This document shows, piece by piece, positions 50,151-58,973 of a stretch of DNA of 59,240 bases. The position numbers and the translations under genes are program-made. The notes under the pieces are model-generated. The model made no database searches. It was given only the letters and a program-made list of their open reading frames with translations, and was not told the origin of the DNA. The DNA is from an uncultured Sutterella sp. (lineage in GTDB: Bacteria > Pseudomonadota > Gammaproteobacteria > Burkholderiales > Burkholderiaceae_F). The DNA lies in the NCBI GenBank assembly GCA_900544335.1, contig UQUS01000009.1, forward strand, positions 1 to 59,240, in the 5' to 3' direction. How positions within the stretch are numbered: position 1 is the first letter of the stretch; each line of letters begins with the position of its first letter.

Positions 50151-51159
50151 GACTCAGTATCCGCCTGTCGATGATGCGGCGATTGACAAGGCCGTCAGTA
50201 TTCTTTCCGAAGGCGGCCTTGTGGCCATCCCCACGGAGACCGTTTACGGCCTTGCGGCCGATGCCGACAACAAAGATGCTGTCCTAGCAACTTTTGCCGT
50301 CAAAAATCGGCCGACCAACCACCCGCTCATTGTCCACGTCGCCAGCCCCGAGGCCCTTGATGCGTGGGCCGTGAATATTCCGAGTGAGGCGCGCCTGCTC
50401 GTTAAAACATTTTGGCCCGGCCCTTTGACGCTTGTGTTAAAAAAATCGGCGCGTTGCGGCAACTTTGTCACCGGAGACCAGGATTCCGTTGCCCTACGCT
50501 GCCCCTCGCACCCGTGGACTCGCGAACTCTTAAAGCGCTTTTCAGGTCCGAACTTTAAGGGCCTGACAGCCCCGAGTTGCAACACGTTCGGGCAGATTTC
50601 TCCGACTTGTGCGCGGCACGTTTTAGAAGACTTAGGCGTCAAACCCACCGGGAAACTTGACATGATTCTTGACGGCGGCGTCTGTGAAGTCGGCGTGGAA
50701 TCGACGATGATCAATCTTTCGGGACGCCGCCCGGAGATTCTCCGGCACGGCGCCGTCACACGCGAAATGCTCGAAGAAGTCTTAGGGTGCCCCGTGCCCG
50801 ATGCCGGAAGCGATGCGCCGCGTGCCTCCGGGCGCCTTAAGAGCCACTACGCACCCAAAACCAAGCTCGAGATTGTTCCGGGAGAAAAACTCAAAGCCCG
50901 CATGCACGAGCTCTCGGGAATGCGCCTAGCTGTGATGGCAAGCCCCCAAGTTCTGACAACACTGACCGGCAAACCCTTCTTTTCTCTTGTCTCGCCCGCC
51001 ACGCTTGCCGAATACGCACATGGCCTTTATGAGAATTTGCATGAGCTTGACGCGGTCGGTGCCGACAGGATTCTTGTCGAGGAGCCTCCGAAAGAAGCGC
51101 CTTGGGCAGCCGTTAACGATAGGCTCGGACGCGCCGCAGCGGAGAAACCCCGGTCATGA
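50143..51159 (+). CDS. tsaC: L-threonylcarbamoyladenylate synthase (Sua5-type TsaC)
   Basis: 338 residues. It makes threonylcarbamoyl-AMP for the tRNA t6A modification completed by TsaD. The YrdC domain (about 10-205) has IPTETVYGLAADADN, KNRPTNHPLIVHV, VALRCPSHP and VGVESTMINLSG. A C-terminal Sua5 domain (about 230-330) is joined by the RLKSHYAPKTKLEIV linker, so this is the long form. It overlaps purE by 8 bp and murI by 4 bp. Confidence 0.94.
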   Translation: MTKTQYPPVDDAAIDKAVSILSEGGLVAIPTETVYGLAADADNKDAVLATFAVKNRPTNHPLIVHVASPEALDAWAVNIPSEARLLVKTFWPGPLTLVLKKSARCGNFVTGDQDSVALRCPSHPWTRELLKRFSGPNFKGLTAPSCNTFGQISPTCARHVLEDLGVKPTGKLDMILDGGVCEVGVESTMINLSGRRPEILRHGAVTREMLEEVLGCPVPDAGSDAPRASGRLKSHYAPKTKLEIVPGEKLKARMHELSGMRLAVMASPQVLTTLTGKPFFSLVSPATLAEYAHGLYENLHELDAVGADRILVEEPPKEAPWAAVNDRLGRAAAEKPRS

Positions 51160-51947
51160 GTTCAGAAAAACCCATCGGCGTGCTCGATTCGGGCTTGGGG
51201 GGCCTTTCGGTTCTTCGAGCTCTCGTCGCCAAACTTCCGCATGAACACTTCTTATATTGCTCGGATAACGACAATGCGCCTTGGGGCGATAAAGACGCTG
51301 ATTACATCATCGGACGCACACGGGCCATGGTTGCGTTTTTAGTCGGCCACGGAGCCAAGGCCGTGGTCCTTGCCTGCAATACGGCAACGGCCGTTGCCGC
51401 CGACACGTTGCGGCGCGAGTTTTCCCTTCCGATTATCGGCATTGAACCGGCCGTCAAGCCGGCAGCTAAATTAAGCCCTTCGGGGCGATTCGGGGTTCTC
51501 GGAACCACGCGCACCATCACAAGCGAGCGCTATCACAGTCTTCTCGTGCGATTTACGCAAGGAACGCATGTGATGTCGGTAGCCGCACCCGGTCTCATGG
51601 AATGCGTTGAGCGCGGTGAGTTTGATACGCCTAAGACCAAGGCGCTTTTAAAAAAGTACCTTACTCCCATGCTCGATGCCGGGATCGATACGCTCGTTTT
51701 AGCCTGTACGCACTACCCGTTTTTGGAAAAGGCCATTTACGAAGTGGCCGCGCGTCCCTTAACGATTATCGAACCGAGTCGTGCCGTGGCAGACGTTCTA
51801 GCAACGCGCCTTAAAGAGAACAACCTCCTTAATGAAGGCTCGGAAAGTGTTCCCGTGCATTTTTGGATTAAGGGCGCAAAGCGCTTTACTCCGGCGCTTA
51901 AAACGCTCTGGCCGAAAGCCTCTACAATCGAAGAGCTAACGGTTTAA
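51156..51947 (+). CDS. murI: Glutamate racemase
   Basis: 263 residues. It supplies D-glutamate for peptidoglycan. The two catalytic cysteines lie in LACNTATAVAAD and LACTHYPFLEKA. The phosphate-binding-like N-terminus reads IGVLDSGLGGLSVLR. It is the last gene of the dgkA-purE-tsaC-murI run and starts within the tsaC stop (ATGA). Its end overlaps the thioesterase gene on the opposite strand by 26 bp. Confidence 0.96.
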   Translation: MSSEKPIGVLDSGLGGLSVLRALVAKLPHEHFLYCSDNDNAPWGDKDADYIIGRTRAMVAFLVGHGAKAVVLACNTATAVAADTLRREFSLPIIGIEPAVKPAAKLSPSGRFGVLGTTRTITSERYHSLLVRFTQGTHVMSVAAPGLMECVERGEFDTPKTKALLKKYLTPMLDAGIDTLVLACTHYPFLEKAIYEVAARPLTIIEPSRAVADVLATRLKENNLLNEGSESVPVHFWIKGAKRFTPALKTLWPKASTIEELTV

Positions 51948-52368
51948 CGTCGCTTCCTGCGACGTAGTCGAGCATGGCGCTCCGAAAGTCCTCGGGCCAA
52001 GCAATCGGCTTAAAACCCTTTTCCTGCGACACACACACCATGGTCTCGACAAGACGGACACAATCGTCGTTGCCGCGAGAAAGCGTCATAGCAAACCGCA
52101 CGGATGAATACCCGAGCTTTTCAATCCAAAGGGAGGCCGTCAGACGTTCCCCGGCTCGGCACGGGGAAAGGAAATTACACTGCAGTCCGGCCACGGGAAT
52201 CATCAGACCGTCTTGAAGAATGGTCGGGAAGGGTTTACCCACGACATCACTGAAGAAATCCTCAATGAGTCCGTTAAAAATCGTCAAAAACTGCGGATGA
52301 AACACAATTCCGGCGCTGTCGCACTGCGCAAATCGAATGTGTATGGGTCTGGTGAAAATCTTATGCAT
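51922..52368 (-). CDS. Hotdog-fold acyl-CoA thioesterase (4-hydroxybenzoyl-CoA thioesterase type)
   Basis: 148 residues from the ATG at 52368; the open frame continues 21 codons upstream without support. The catalytic segment IRFAQCDSAGIVFHPQFLTIFN carries the active-site Asp of the YbgC/4HBT group and is followed by the helix and strands of a single hotdog domain. It hydrolyses an acyl- or aryl-CoA; the substrate is unknown. It is convergent with murI with a 26-bp overlap. Confidence 0.88.
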   Translation of the reverse strand: MHKIFTRPIHIRFAQCDSAGIVFHPQFLTIFNGLIEDFFSDVVGKPFPTILQDGLMIPVAGLQCNFLSPCRAGERLTASLWIEKLGYSSVRFAMTLSRGNDDCVRLVETMVCVSQEKGFKPIAWPEDFRSAMLDYVAGSDVKPLALRL

Positions 52369-52437
52369 AGTCGATTCTGATTCCCGGAAAAACAACGCGT
52401 TCGGTCTAGCCAATGCAAATCGCGCAGACACGAAAAA

Positions 52438-52461
52438 AGAGCCAACTGCTCAGTCAGCTCT
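52438..52461 (-). terminator. Terminator of the rpmB-rpmG operon
   Basis: 11-bp stem with two G-U pairs (52438-52448 with 52451-52461). On the minus strand it is followed by TTTTTTC. It lies 33 bases after the rpmG stop. Confidence 0.85.
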
Positions 52462-52493
52462 CTTTTGCGTAAAACAAACGACCGTCAAGCCGA

Positions 52494-52661
52494 TTAACGC
52501 AACTTGACTTCTTTGAAACGAACGTGCTTACGAGCCACAGGATCGAACATATTGAGTTCGAGCTTGCCCGTCGTGTTCTTCTTGTTCTTGACCGTCGTAA
52601 CGAAATAGCCGGTTTTAGCCGTCGATTCGAGTTTGATGATTTCGCGTGCACCCTTAGCCAT
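52494..52661 (-). CDS. rpmG: 50S ribosomal protein L33
   Basis: 55 residues from the ATG at 52661. The translation MAKGAREIIKLESTAKTG, then YFVTTVKNKKNTTGKLEL and FDPVARKHVRFKEVKLR, is L33 of the cysteine-free (zinc-independent) type. It follows rpmB by 17 bases, with a GGAGA-like site upstream (tcGGAGattgaacc). Confidence 0.97.
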   Translation of the reverse strand: MAKGAREIIKLESTAKTGYFVTTVKNKKNTTGKLELNMFDPVARKHVRFKEVKLR

Positions 52662-52678
52662 GGTTCAATCTCCGAAAA

Positions 52679-52912
52679 TTAGATTTCGCCGCGGGCGCGC
52701 AAATCCGCGAGCACCACTTCAATACCGACCTTGTCAACCGTGCGCAGTCCGGCCGTCGTCAAACGCAGGCGGACCCAACGATTTTCACTTTCGACCCAGA
52801 AGCGGTGATACTGCAGATTCGGCAGAAAACGACGCTTGGTCTTGTTGTTCGCGTGCGAGACTTGATGGCCGACCATCGGCTTCTTGCCGGTGACTTGACA
52901 GACTCTTGCCAT
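52679..52912 (-). CDS. rpmB: 50S ribosomal protein L28
   Basis: 77 residues from the ATG at 52912 (a GTG one codon upstream is also in frame). MARVCQVTGKKPMVGHQVSH, then NNKTKRRFLPNLQYHRFWV and GLRTVDKVGIEVVLADLRARG identify L28. It has one cysteine only, so no zinc ribbon. It is the first gene of the rpmB-rpmG pair. The leader contains a small hairpin (52948-52964). Confidence 0.97.
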   Translation of the reverse strand: MARVCQVTGKKPMVGHQVSHANNKTKRRFLPNLQYHRFWVESENRWVRLRLTTAGLRTVDKVGIEVVLADLRARGEI

Positions 52913-52989
52913 CACATACTCCCGTATAAAAAGTTAATCACACCCTACACTCCAACTCGGAGTGCGGACTCAAAAAATCAAGGAAAGCG

Positions 52990-53019
52990 ATTATAGGGCA
53001 AAGACCTTCGCGCCGACAA
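52990..53019 (-). promoter_or_regulatory. Promoter of rpmB-rpmG
   Basis: On the minus strand -35 TTGTCG (53014-53019) and -10 TATAAT (52990-52995) are separated by 18 bases, about 78 bases upstream of rpmB. The rest of the 52913-53189 gap holds only a TAAAAT near 53149 that may serve the divergent HAD gene. Confidence 0.7.
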
Positions 53020-53189
53020 GTTCTTTAGGTCAATATTTCACTTTTTCGCACGAATCGAAGAAAAAAGCCATCAACTGACTCTCGGAGCCCCGAGATAAGC
53101 CGACAGCCAAAAGCGCGCGATTCTCACGAAAACGAAGCTCTGCACTTTAAAATAGCCCCATTCGTCTGCTTTTTCTTTCGGAGAGGCCC

Positions 53190-53924
53190 ATGCGCGTCCT
53201 GTTCCTTGATATTGACGGCGTGATTGAGTCCGGTCAAAAACGCTTTGATCATTCCTGCGAGGAAATCTGGGAACTGTGTCGGAAATACACCGAGGCGTTC
53301 GGTGACTTTGACTACGTCAAATGGGCCGGGCGCGAACAATCCAATCCGTTTTGGACACTTGCGGCCGTCACCTGGGATTGGGAGCCAAAGGCTCTAACTG
53401 AACTTAAACGCCTCCTTGAAGCTACGGACGCCAAAATCGTTCTTTCGTCGACCTGGCGCGAGTTCGGTGAAAAAGCCATGCGAGCGCTTTTTAAAATCCA
53501 CGGCCTGGATACGTACTATGTCGACAACACGCTTCTCAATCCTTTCTTTCTTTCCGATACTGTAGAAAACTGGAAAAAAGAAAAGCGGTGGGACAACGCG
53601 CTTTCCACGCTTCGCTGTACCGTGGAACAAACCCGAAACTACCGCTGGATGGACGAGCGATCCTTTGTCATTCGCGAATACCTTGATAGGCACCCGGAAA
53701 TCACAAGTTATGCCGCCGTTGACGATTTGTGTCTGACAAATTTTCTCGAAGGTCACTTCGTCCAAGTTCGGATGTTAAAGCCGGAAAACGTCGATGCCCT
53801 GATTGACATTCTTAAAAAGGACGACGGCCCCTTCCCGCTTCCGGGCGACATTCGCGCCATGCCCGAACTTGCCGTCATCCGCGAGCACTTGACGCCAAAA
53901 GGCTCGGACACCTCGTCGACCTAA
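53190..53924 (+). CDS. HAD-domain protein of the Swiss-Army-Knife (HAD_SAK) type
   Basis: 244 residues. HAD phosphatase-like fold: motif I VLFLDIDGVIES (Asp7, Asp9), motif II IVLSSTWREFG (about 88-98), and the late acidic motif YAAVDDLCL near 176. The SSTWR form is typical of the HAD_SAK group seen in RNA-repair-linked and housekeeping proteins. The substrate is unknown. A GGAGAGG ribosome site is 4 bases before the ATG. It lies 20 bases upstream of ispH. Confidence 0.8.
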   Translation: MRVLFLDIDGVIESGQKRFDHSCEEIWELCRKYTEAFGDFDYVKWAGREQSNPFWTLAAVTWDWEPKALTELKRLLEATDAKIVLSSTWREFGEKAMRALFKIHGLDTYYVDNTLLNPFFLSDTVENWKKEKRWDNALSTLRCTVEQTRNYRWMDERSFVIREYLDRHPEITSYAAVDDLCLTNFLEGHFVQVRMLKPENVDALIDILKKDDGPFPLPGDIRAMPELAVIREHLTPKGSDTSST

Positions 53925-53944
53925 CGACTTCGGAGACACACTTC

Positions 53945-54895
53945 ATGCAAATCCTTCTTGCCCGACCCCGCGGCTTTTGTGCCGGAGTGACGCGTGCCGT
54001 TTCCATCGTCGAACGGGCGCTTGCTATTTACGGCGCTCCGGTTTACGTGCACCATGAAATCGTGCACAACCGAACGATTGTCCGTGCTCTCAAAGAAAAA
54101 GGGGCGGTCTTTGTCAATTCTTTAGCGTCCGTTCCGGACGGAGCAACCCTCATTTTTTCGGCACACGGCGTTCCCAAAGCCATTGAAGATGCGGCCAGAG
54201 CGCGTCCGCTCACAATCTTTGATGCTACCTGTCCCTTGGTGACAAAAGTTCATCGGGAAATCATCAAAATGCACGAAGCGGGGCTACCCGTTGTCATCAT
54301 CGGACACAAAGGGCACCCGGAAGTCGAAGGCACTGTCGGTCAGATCCCAAGCGGCATCACGGTGGTCGAATCCGTTGACGATGTCGCAACACTGCCCGCG
54401 GGGCTTTCATCGCTTGCCTGCGTCACGCAAACCACGATTTCGGCAGACGATGCGGCCGACGTGACGGTTGCGCTTAAAGCGCGTTTTCCGAACCTGGTCG
54501 TCCCGAAAAAGTCCGATATTTGTTATGCCACGCAATCGCGCCAGGATGCCGTCAAAAAGTTGGCGCGCCGGGTCGATTTGGTGTTAGTCATCGGGTCGGT
54601 CTCAAGCTCCAATTCCAATCGATTAAAGGAAGTGGCCGAACGAGCCGGAACACGAGCCTACCTCATTGAGGACGCCTCGTATTTAAACGTCGACTGGCTT
54701 ACCGGCATTTCTTCTGTCGGGATTACGGCCGGGGCCTCCGCACCGGAATTTCTCGTAGAAAAACTCCTTGAGCGCATCCGGGAAGTCTTTCCGAACTCCA
54801 CCGTGTGCGAGCTCGAAGGACCCCCCGAAACCTATGCTTTTCCGATGCCCAAGGGCTTATGGAAAGAAGACCTTGAAAAGGAGGGTGGCAAATGA
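53945..54895 (+). CDS. ispH: 4-Hydroxy-3-methylbut-2-enyl diphosphate reductase
   Basis: 316 residues. Last enzyme of the MEP isoprenoid pathway. The three cluster cysteines are in RPRGFCAGVTRAV (Cys12), FDATCPLVTKVH (about 97) and SDICYATQSRQ (about 197). VYVHHEIVHNRTIV and GHKGHPEVEGT are also diagnostic. It overlaps the methyltransferase gene by 4 bp (ATGA). Confidence 0.97.
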   Translation: MQILLARPRGFCAGVTRAVSIVERALAIYGAPVYVHHEIVHNRTIVRALKEKGAVFVNSLASVPDGATLIFSAHGVPKAIEDAARARPLTIFDATCPLVTKVHREIIKMHEAGLPVVIIGHKGHPEVEGTVGQIPSGITVVESVDDVATLPAGLSSLACVTQTTISADDAADVTVALKARFPNLVVPKKSDICYATQSRQDAVKKLARRVDLVLVIGSVSSSNSNRLKEVAERAGTRAYLIEDASYLNVDWLTGISSVGITAGASAPEFLVEKLLERIREVFPNSTVCELEGPPETYAFPMPKGLWKEDLEKEGGK

Positions 54896-55449
54896 GTTTT
54901 TTTGCCGTCTCGGACGAAAATCAAGAATTCCTCGACATCCCGGCGCCCTGGGGGTCCGTAAGGCTCACTTTAGCCTTCGGGGAACTCTGGTCCGTTGCGT
55001 TTTCTTTAGATCCTCCGCAGCAAACGAGCGCAGTCAATCCGGCCCTGAATCACTGGGCCGACTTAACTGATGCGATGCTCCAGAGCGCCACGCCACTTAC
55101 GCCACAAGATCGGACGGCACTTTTTAGCACCCGCCGTTGGCAGGCGCTTTCCCCCGTCAGTCGTGCGGTCCTTGAACGCGTTGCCGCAATTCCCTGCGGC
55201 CAATTTCGCACTTACAGTCACCTAGCTCAAGAGATCGGGAACCCTAAAGCCGTGCGCGCCGTCGGACGCATTATGGCGAGCAACCCCTTTCCGATTCTCG
55301 TTCCTTGTCACCGCGTTGTCTCCAAACACATGCTCGGTGCCATGGATATGACAAACCCGAAATCCTTTGAAGGAACAGCATTCGGCGGCTGTCCGGAATT
55401 CGTGCCGATCGGCGCATGGCTTCGCATCAATGATTTGACGCACGCCTGA
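54892..55449 (+). CDS. Methylated-DNA--protein-cysteine methyltransferase (Ogt type)
   Basis: 185 residues. It repairs O6-alkylguanine by transferring the alkyl group to its own Cys139 (PILVPCHRVV). The DNA-binding helix-turn-helix is PCGQFRTYSHLAQEIGNPKA with the RAVGRIMASNP finger Arg. The N-terminal domain is divergent. The C-terminus departs from the usual GGY-G-K-LL tail (DMTNPKSFEGTAFGG), so substrate range may differ. It is coupled to ispH by overlap. Confidence 0.9.
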   Translation: MSFFAVSDENQEFLDIPAPWGSVRLTLAFGELWSVAFSLDPPQQTSAVNPALNHWADLTDAMLQSATPLTPQDRTALFSTRRWQALSPVSRAVLERVAAIPCGQFRTYSHLAQEIGNPKAVRAVGRIMASNPFPILVPCHRVVSKHMLGAMDMTNPKSFEGTAFGGCPEFVPIGAWLRINDLTHA

Positions 55450-55491
55450 AGTTTTCCGAGCCGATACAATGCTTGGCACGAGGAATAAGTC

Positions 55492-55986
55492 ATGACTAAA
55501 GCAAAACACGAAAGCGCAACACCGGCAACAGTCTGGTTAAAAGCACACGGCGTTACCTACAAAGAACACTCCTATACCTATGTCGAGCACGGCGGAACAC
55601 ACGTGACGGCCCAGGCCCTCGGCTTTGACGAACACGCCGTCGTCAAAACGCTGATTATGCAAGATGAAAACGCTAAACCCCTTGTCATCCTGATGCACGG
55701 CGATAAAGAAGTTTCGACCAAAAACCTTGCGCGTCAGACAGGGCGCAAATCCATCGCTCCCTGTGTGCCCGATCAAGCACAGCGCAATTCGGGCTACCAA
55801 GTGGGCGGAACAAGCCCCTTCGGCACGCGAAAGAAAATGCCCGTTTACGTCGAAAGTTCCATTCTCTCGCTTCCTCAAATACACATTAACGGGGGGCGAC
55901 GCGGCTTTATTGTGACGATTGACCCGAAGGTTCTCACAGAGAAACTCGGAGCCGTTCCCGTGAACGTCGCCATCGACAAGGACTGA
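55492..55986 (+). CDS. ybaK: YbaK/EbsC-type aminoacyl-tRNA deacylase
   Basis: 164 residues. It hydrolyses mischarged Cys-tRNA(Pro) and related tRNAs. The family is recognised by HEHSYTYVEH-like KEHSYTYVEHGGTH, LGFDEHAVVKTLIM (catalytic Lys), LVILMHGDKEVSTKNLAR, and the glycine loop GYQVGGTSPFGTRKKMPVY. The last 20 residues are poorly conserved. A GAGGAA site is about 8 bases upstream of the ATG. Confidence 0.9.
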   Translation: MTKAKHESATPATVWLKAHGVTYKEHSYTYVEHGGTHVTAQALGFDEHAVVKTLIMQDENAKPLVILMHGDKEVSTKNLARQTGRKSIAPCVPDQAQRNSGYQVGGTSPFGTRKKMPVYVESSILSLPQIHINGGRRGFIVTIDPKVLTEKLGAVPVNVAIDKD

Positions 55987-56009
55987 GAAAACCGATTTGA
56001 CCCAAAACC

Positions 56010-57266
56010 ATGAACCTACCTTTTGAACTTCTCATCGGTCTGAGGTACACACGAGCCGGACGACGCGGGCGTCGCAAAGACGGCTTTATGAGTTTTATCT
56101 CGACGATTTCAGTCTCGTCCATTGCCTTGGGTGTGATGGCCCTGATTATCGTTTTGTCGGTCATGAACGGCTTTCAAAAGGAAGTGCGTGACCGGATGCT
56201 CTCGGTCCTTTCGCACGTCGAGGTGGTGCATATCACGGGGAGCATCCCCGATTGGAAAGCGCTTTCGGAAACGATTCTGACGGAAAAACACACCGTGGCC
56301 TGCGCGCCCTATGTGGCCGGCCAGGGGCTACTGAATCGTCGCGGGAACTTACGAGGTATTGCACTGCGCGGAATCGATCCGACCTACGAGCCGCAAGTGA
56401 GCGACGTGGCCAAAACACTCGGAGAAAGCACGCTTTCGACCTTGAAAGCCGGAGACTTCGGCGTCATTCTCGGACGCGACTTAGCGCGCCTGCTACGCGT
56501 TAACGTAGGCGACAAAGTCACGCTCATCGTGGCTAAGGGTAACACCACACCGGCTGGCTTTGTTCCCCGCATGAAACAGATGACCGTCAAGGGTCTTTTT
56601 CAGTCCGGGCATTACGAGTTTGACAGCACCCTGGTCTTTACCCATATCGACGATGCGGCGGCCCTATTTCGAACGGGCGGCCCGACGGGAATCCGCGTCA
56701 AGCTCGACGATATTAACTTAGCCCCCACAGTAACGCAGCACCTTTTGATGAAGCTTCCGGCCGACTACTACGCGACCGACTGGACACGCCAAAACAGAAC
56801 CTGGTTTGCCGCCGTTCAAGTTGAAAAACGCATGATGGCCGTCATCCTCTTTTTAATCGTGCTCGTGGGCTCCTTCGGGCTGGTTTCAACCCTGGTGATG
56901 ACCGTAACGGAAAAGCAATCGGATATCGCGATTTTGCGCACCCTCGGCGCCTCGCCCCAATCGATTATGACCATCTTTGTCATCCAAGGATGCATCGTCG
57001 GATTAATCGGGGTTCTTTTAGGTACGGGTTTAGGTCTTGCGATTTCCTGCAACTTAGATGTCATCGTCCCTGCCATCGAACATCTTTTCGGCGTTGAGTT
57101 CTTGCCGCGTGAAATTTACTTTATCAGCCAGATGCCGAGCGACCCGAGAGCCTCGGACATCGTGCCGATTGCCGTCGTAAGTTTCCTCGCAAGTCTTTTA
57201 GCTACCCTTTACCCGTCCTGGCGTGCTGCCCGGACACATCCCGCACAGGCCCTGCGTCATGAATGA
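56010..57266 (+). CDS. LolC/E-type lipoprotein-releasing ABC permease (LolF-like)
   Basis: 418 residues with the MacB/FtsX layout. Membrane helix 1 is at about 30-55 (STISVSSIALGVMALIIVLS), a large periplasmic domain lies at about 60-265, then three helices at about 275-300, 320-350 and 385-410. N-terminal PFELLIGLRYTRAGRRGR is the LolC/LolE signature. It moves mature lipoproteins from the inner membrane toward LolA with LolD. Only one permease gene precedes lolD, so a homodimeric LolF-type transporter is likely. It overlaps lolD by 8 bp. Confidence 0.92.
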   Translation: MNLPFELLIGLRYTRAGRRGRRKDGFMSFISTISVSSIALGVMALIIVLSVMNGFQKEVRDRMLSVLSHVEVVHITGSIPDWKALSETILTEKHTVACAPYVAGQGLLNRRGNLRGIALRGIDPTYEPQVSDVAKTLGESTLSTLKAGDFGVILGRDLARLLRVNVGDKVTLIVAKGNTTPAGFVPRMKQMTVKGLFQSGHYEFDSTLVFTHIDDAAALFRTGGPTGIRVKLDDINLAPTVTQHLLMKLPADYYATDWTRQNRTWFAAVQVEKRMMAVILFLIVLVGSFGLVSTLVMTVTEKQSDIAILRTLGASPQSIMTIFVIQGCIVGLIGVLLGTGLGLAISCNLDVIVPAIEHLFGVEFLPREIYFISQMPSDPRASDIVPIAVVSFLASLLATLYPSWRAARTHPAQALRHE

Positions 57267-57945
57267 AGCCATTTGTGTTGAAAATCTCGTAAAAACGTAC
57301 GATGACGGAGCCGGCATCCGAACACCGGTTTTAAAGGGTGTGAGTTTTTCGGTCGCAACCGGGGAAATTGTTGCCGTCATCGGGGCTTCGGGCTCCGGGA
57401 AAAGCACGCTTTTGCATGCACTCGGGGGCTTGGATTCCGTGGACTCGGGAACCATCACCATTGCCGGCAAAACGCTTTCTAAACTTACCGAGGCCGAGCG
57501 CGACATCTTGCGTAACCACCACCTCGGATTTGTGTATCAGTTTCATCATCTGCTCCCGGAATTTACGGCCCTGGAAAATGTCGCCATGCCGCTTTTTATC
57601 CGGCGCCTACCCAAAAGCATTGCCGTTACGTGTGCCGAGCGGGCCCTGACCGATATCGGCCTGAAAGACCGCATGCATTTTCTGCCGAGCCAGCTTTCGG
57701 GAGGCGAACGGCAACGCGTGGCGATTGCGCGCGCCGTTGTCGGTGAACCCGATTGCATCCTCGCGGACGAACCGACGGGAAATCTGGACGAAGACACCGC
57801 TGCCGGGGTCTTCGAGGGGTTTTTACGTCTGGCGCGTGAACGCAGCACGGCCATTGTCATCGTCACACACGACAAGACCATCGCCAAGCGCTGCGACAGA
57901 ATCATTCGTCTGGAAAACGGCCGGATTGTTCCGGTGACCGATTAG
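57259..57945 (+). CDS. lolD: Lipoprotein-releasing ABC ATPase LolD
   Basis: 228 residues from the ATG at 57259. Walker A is IGASGSGKSTLLHALGGLD, the signature is LSGGERQRVAIARAV and Walker B is CILADEPTGNLDE. The Q-loop is FVYQFHHLLPEFTALEN, which has the MacB/LolD-type sequence. It powers the neighbouring permease. It starts inside the permease end and is followed after 3 bases by tatD. Confidence 0.95.
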   Translation: MNEAICVENLVKTYDDGAGIRTPVLKGVSFSVATGEIVAVIGASGSGKSTLLHALGGLDSVDSGTITIAGKTLSKLTEAERDILRNHHLGFVYQFHHLLPEFTALENVAMPLFIRRLPKSIAVTCAERALTDIGLKDRMHFLPSQLSGGERQRVAIARAVVGEPDCILADEPTGNLDEDTAAGVFEGFLRLARERSTAIVIVTHDKTIAKRCDRIIRLENGRIVPVTD

Positions 57946-57948
57946 GCC

Positions 57949-58770
57949 ATGGTCTCGTTAATCGACACCCACAATCACCTCGATGCGCCCTCCTTTGACG
58001 CAGATCGAGAACTGCTTGTCCGGGAAGCCAAAGACGCGGGTGTCATTGATGCCCTCATTTGTTCGGGGATTCCCGGCACTTGGGAAAAAACGCGCGCCGT
58101 TGCCCATCAGGTTGCCTGGCACTACGCCTTAGGGGTTCACCCGCTTTACATCAACGAGGTGAGCGATTCCGATGCTCTTTTACGTGACCTTACCGGGCGC
58201 ATCGAAGCTTTGCTCTCTGACAATCTTTTTGCCGCCGTCGGGGAAATCGGGCTAGACGGCTTTGTGCCCGGCCTTAATGCGGAAAAAATGCTGACGCTCT
58301 TTCGGGGGCAACTGAAAATTGCCGCCCGCTTTGATTTACCTATCAGTGTTCACACCAGGCACTGCGTCGATACGGTTTCTCGAGAACTCGCCCGACATCG
58401 GCCCACCGGCGGCGTCGTGCACGCCTTTAACGGCTCAGTTGAGCAGGCCAAGCGCCTTGTGGGTCTCGGGATGAAACTCGGGTTCGGCGGTGCGTTAACG
58501 TACACGGGAAGCCGGCGCATCCGGCGCGTTTTCACAGAGCTTTCGGACACGGATTTTGTTCTGGAAACCGATGCTCCGGATATGCCGGGAGCACTTCGTC
58601 GCACGGAGAAAGATACGCGTACGCACGTAAGCGACATAACGCGTGTTTTAGAGTGTGCCGCTACACTACGCGGTACCGATTCGGAAACAGTGGCTTACCT
58701 TGCAACGCAAAACGCACTCGAGGCGTTTCCGAGAATGCGTTTAGGGAAAACGCACTCGGTCGCTTTTTAA
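57949..58770 (+). CDS. TatD-family metal-dependent hydrolase
   Basis: 273 residues. TIM-barrel DNase/amidohydrolase. The metal site is SLIDTHNHLDAPSF near the N-terminus, GEIGLDGFVPGL (about 97-108), DLPISVHTRHC (His about 130), VVHAFNGSVEQAKR (His about 154) and VLETDAPDM (Asp about 207). It could be TatD or a paralogue (YcfH/YjjV). Proteins of this group have 3'-5' exonuclease or D-aminoacyl-tRNA deacylase activity. It is the last gene of the Lol unit, 3 bases after lolD. Confidence 0.9.
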   Translation: MVSLIDTHNHLDAPSFDADRELLVREAKDAGVIDALICSGIPGTWEKTRAVAHQVAWHYALGVHPLYINEVSDSDALLRDLTGRIEALLSDNLFAAVGEIGLDGFVPGLNAEKMLTLFRGQLKIAARFDLPISVHTRHCVDTVSRELARHRPTGGVVHAFNGSVEQAKRLVGLGMKLGFGGALTYTGSRRIRRVFTELSDTDFVLETDAPDMPGALRRTEKDTRTHVSDITRVLECAATLRGTDSETVAYLATQNALEAFPRMRLGKTHSVAF

Positions 58771-58853
58771 GAATTATGTCCGGAAAATTCCAGGGGGTGC
58801 CTCTTTAAAGGCGCCTAGATTATGAATTGAATTCGCCACCTGCATATAAAACA

Positions 58854-58893
58854 AGGGGCAAAGTCGGTTATTACGCACCCTACCCTTGCCCCT
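58854..58893 (-). terminator. Terminator of the autotransporter gene
   Basis: 8-bp stem AGGGGCAA/TTGCCCCT with a 24-base loop. On the minus strand it is followed by TTGTTTTAT. It lies 80 bases beyond the stop. Confidence 0.55.
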
Positions 58894-58973
58894 CAGAAAA
58901 CCGATGCGGACGTGATATCTCACGTCCTTAAAGCCGCTCTTATGCGACGCACCGATTTATACGCAACTTCTTG

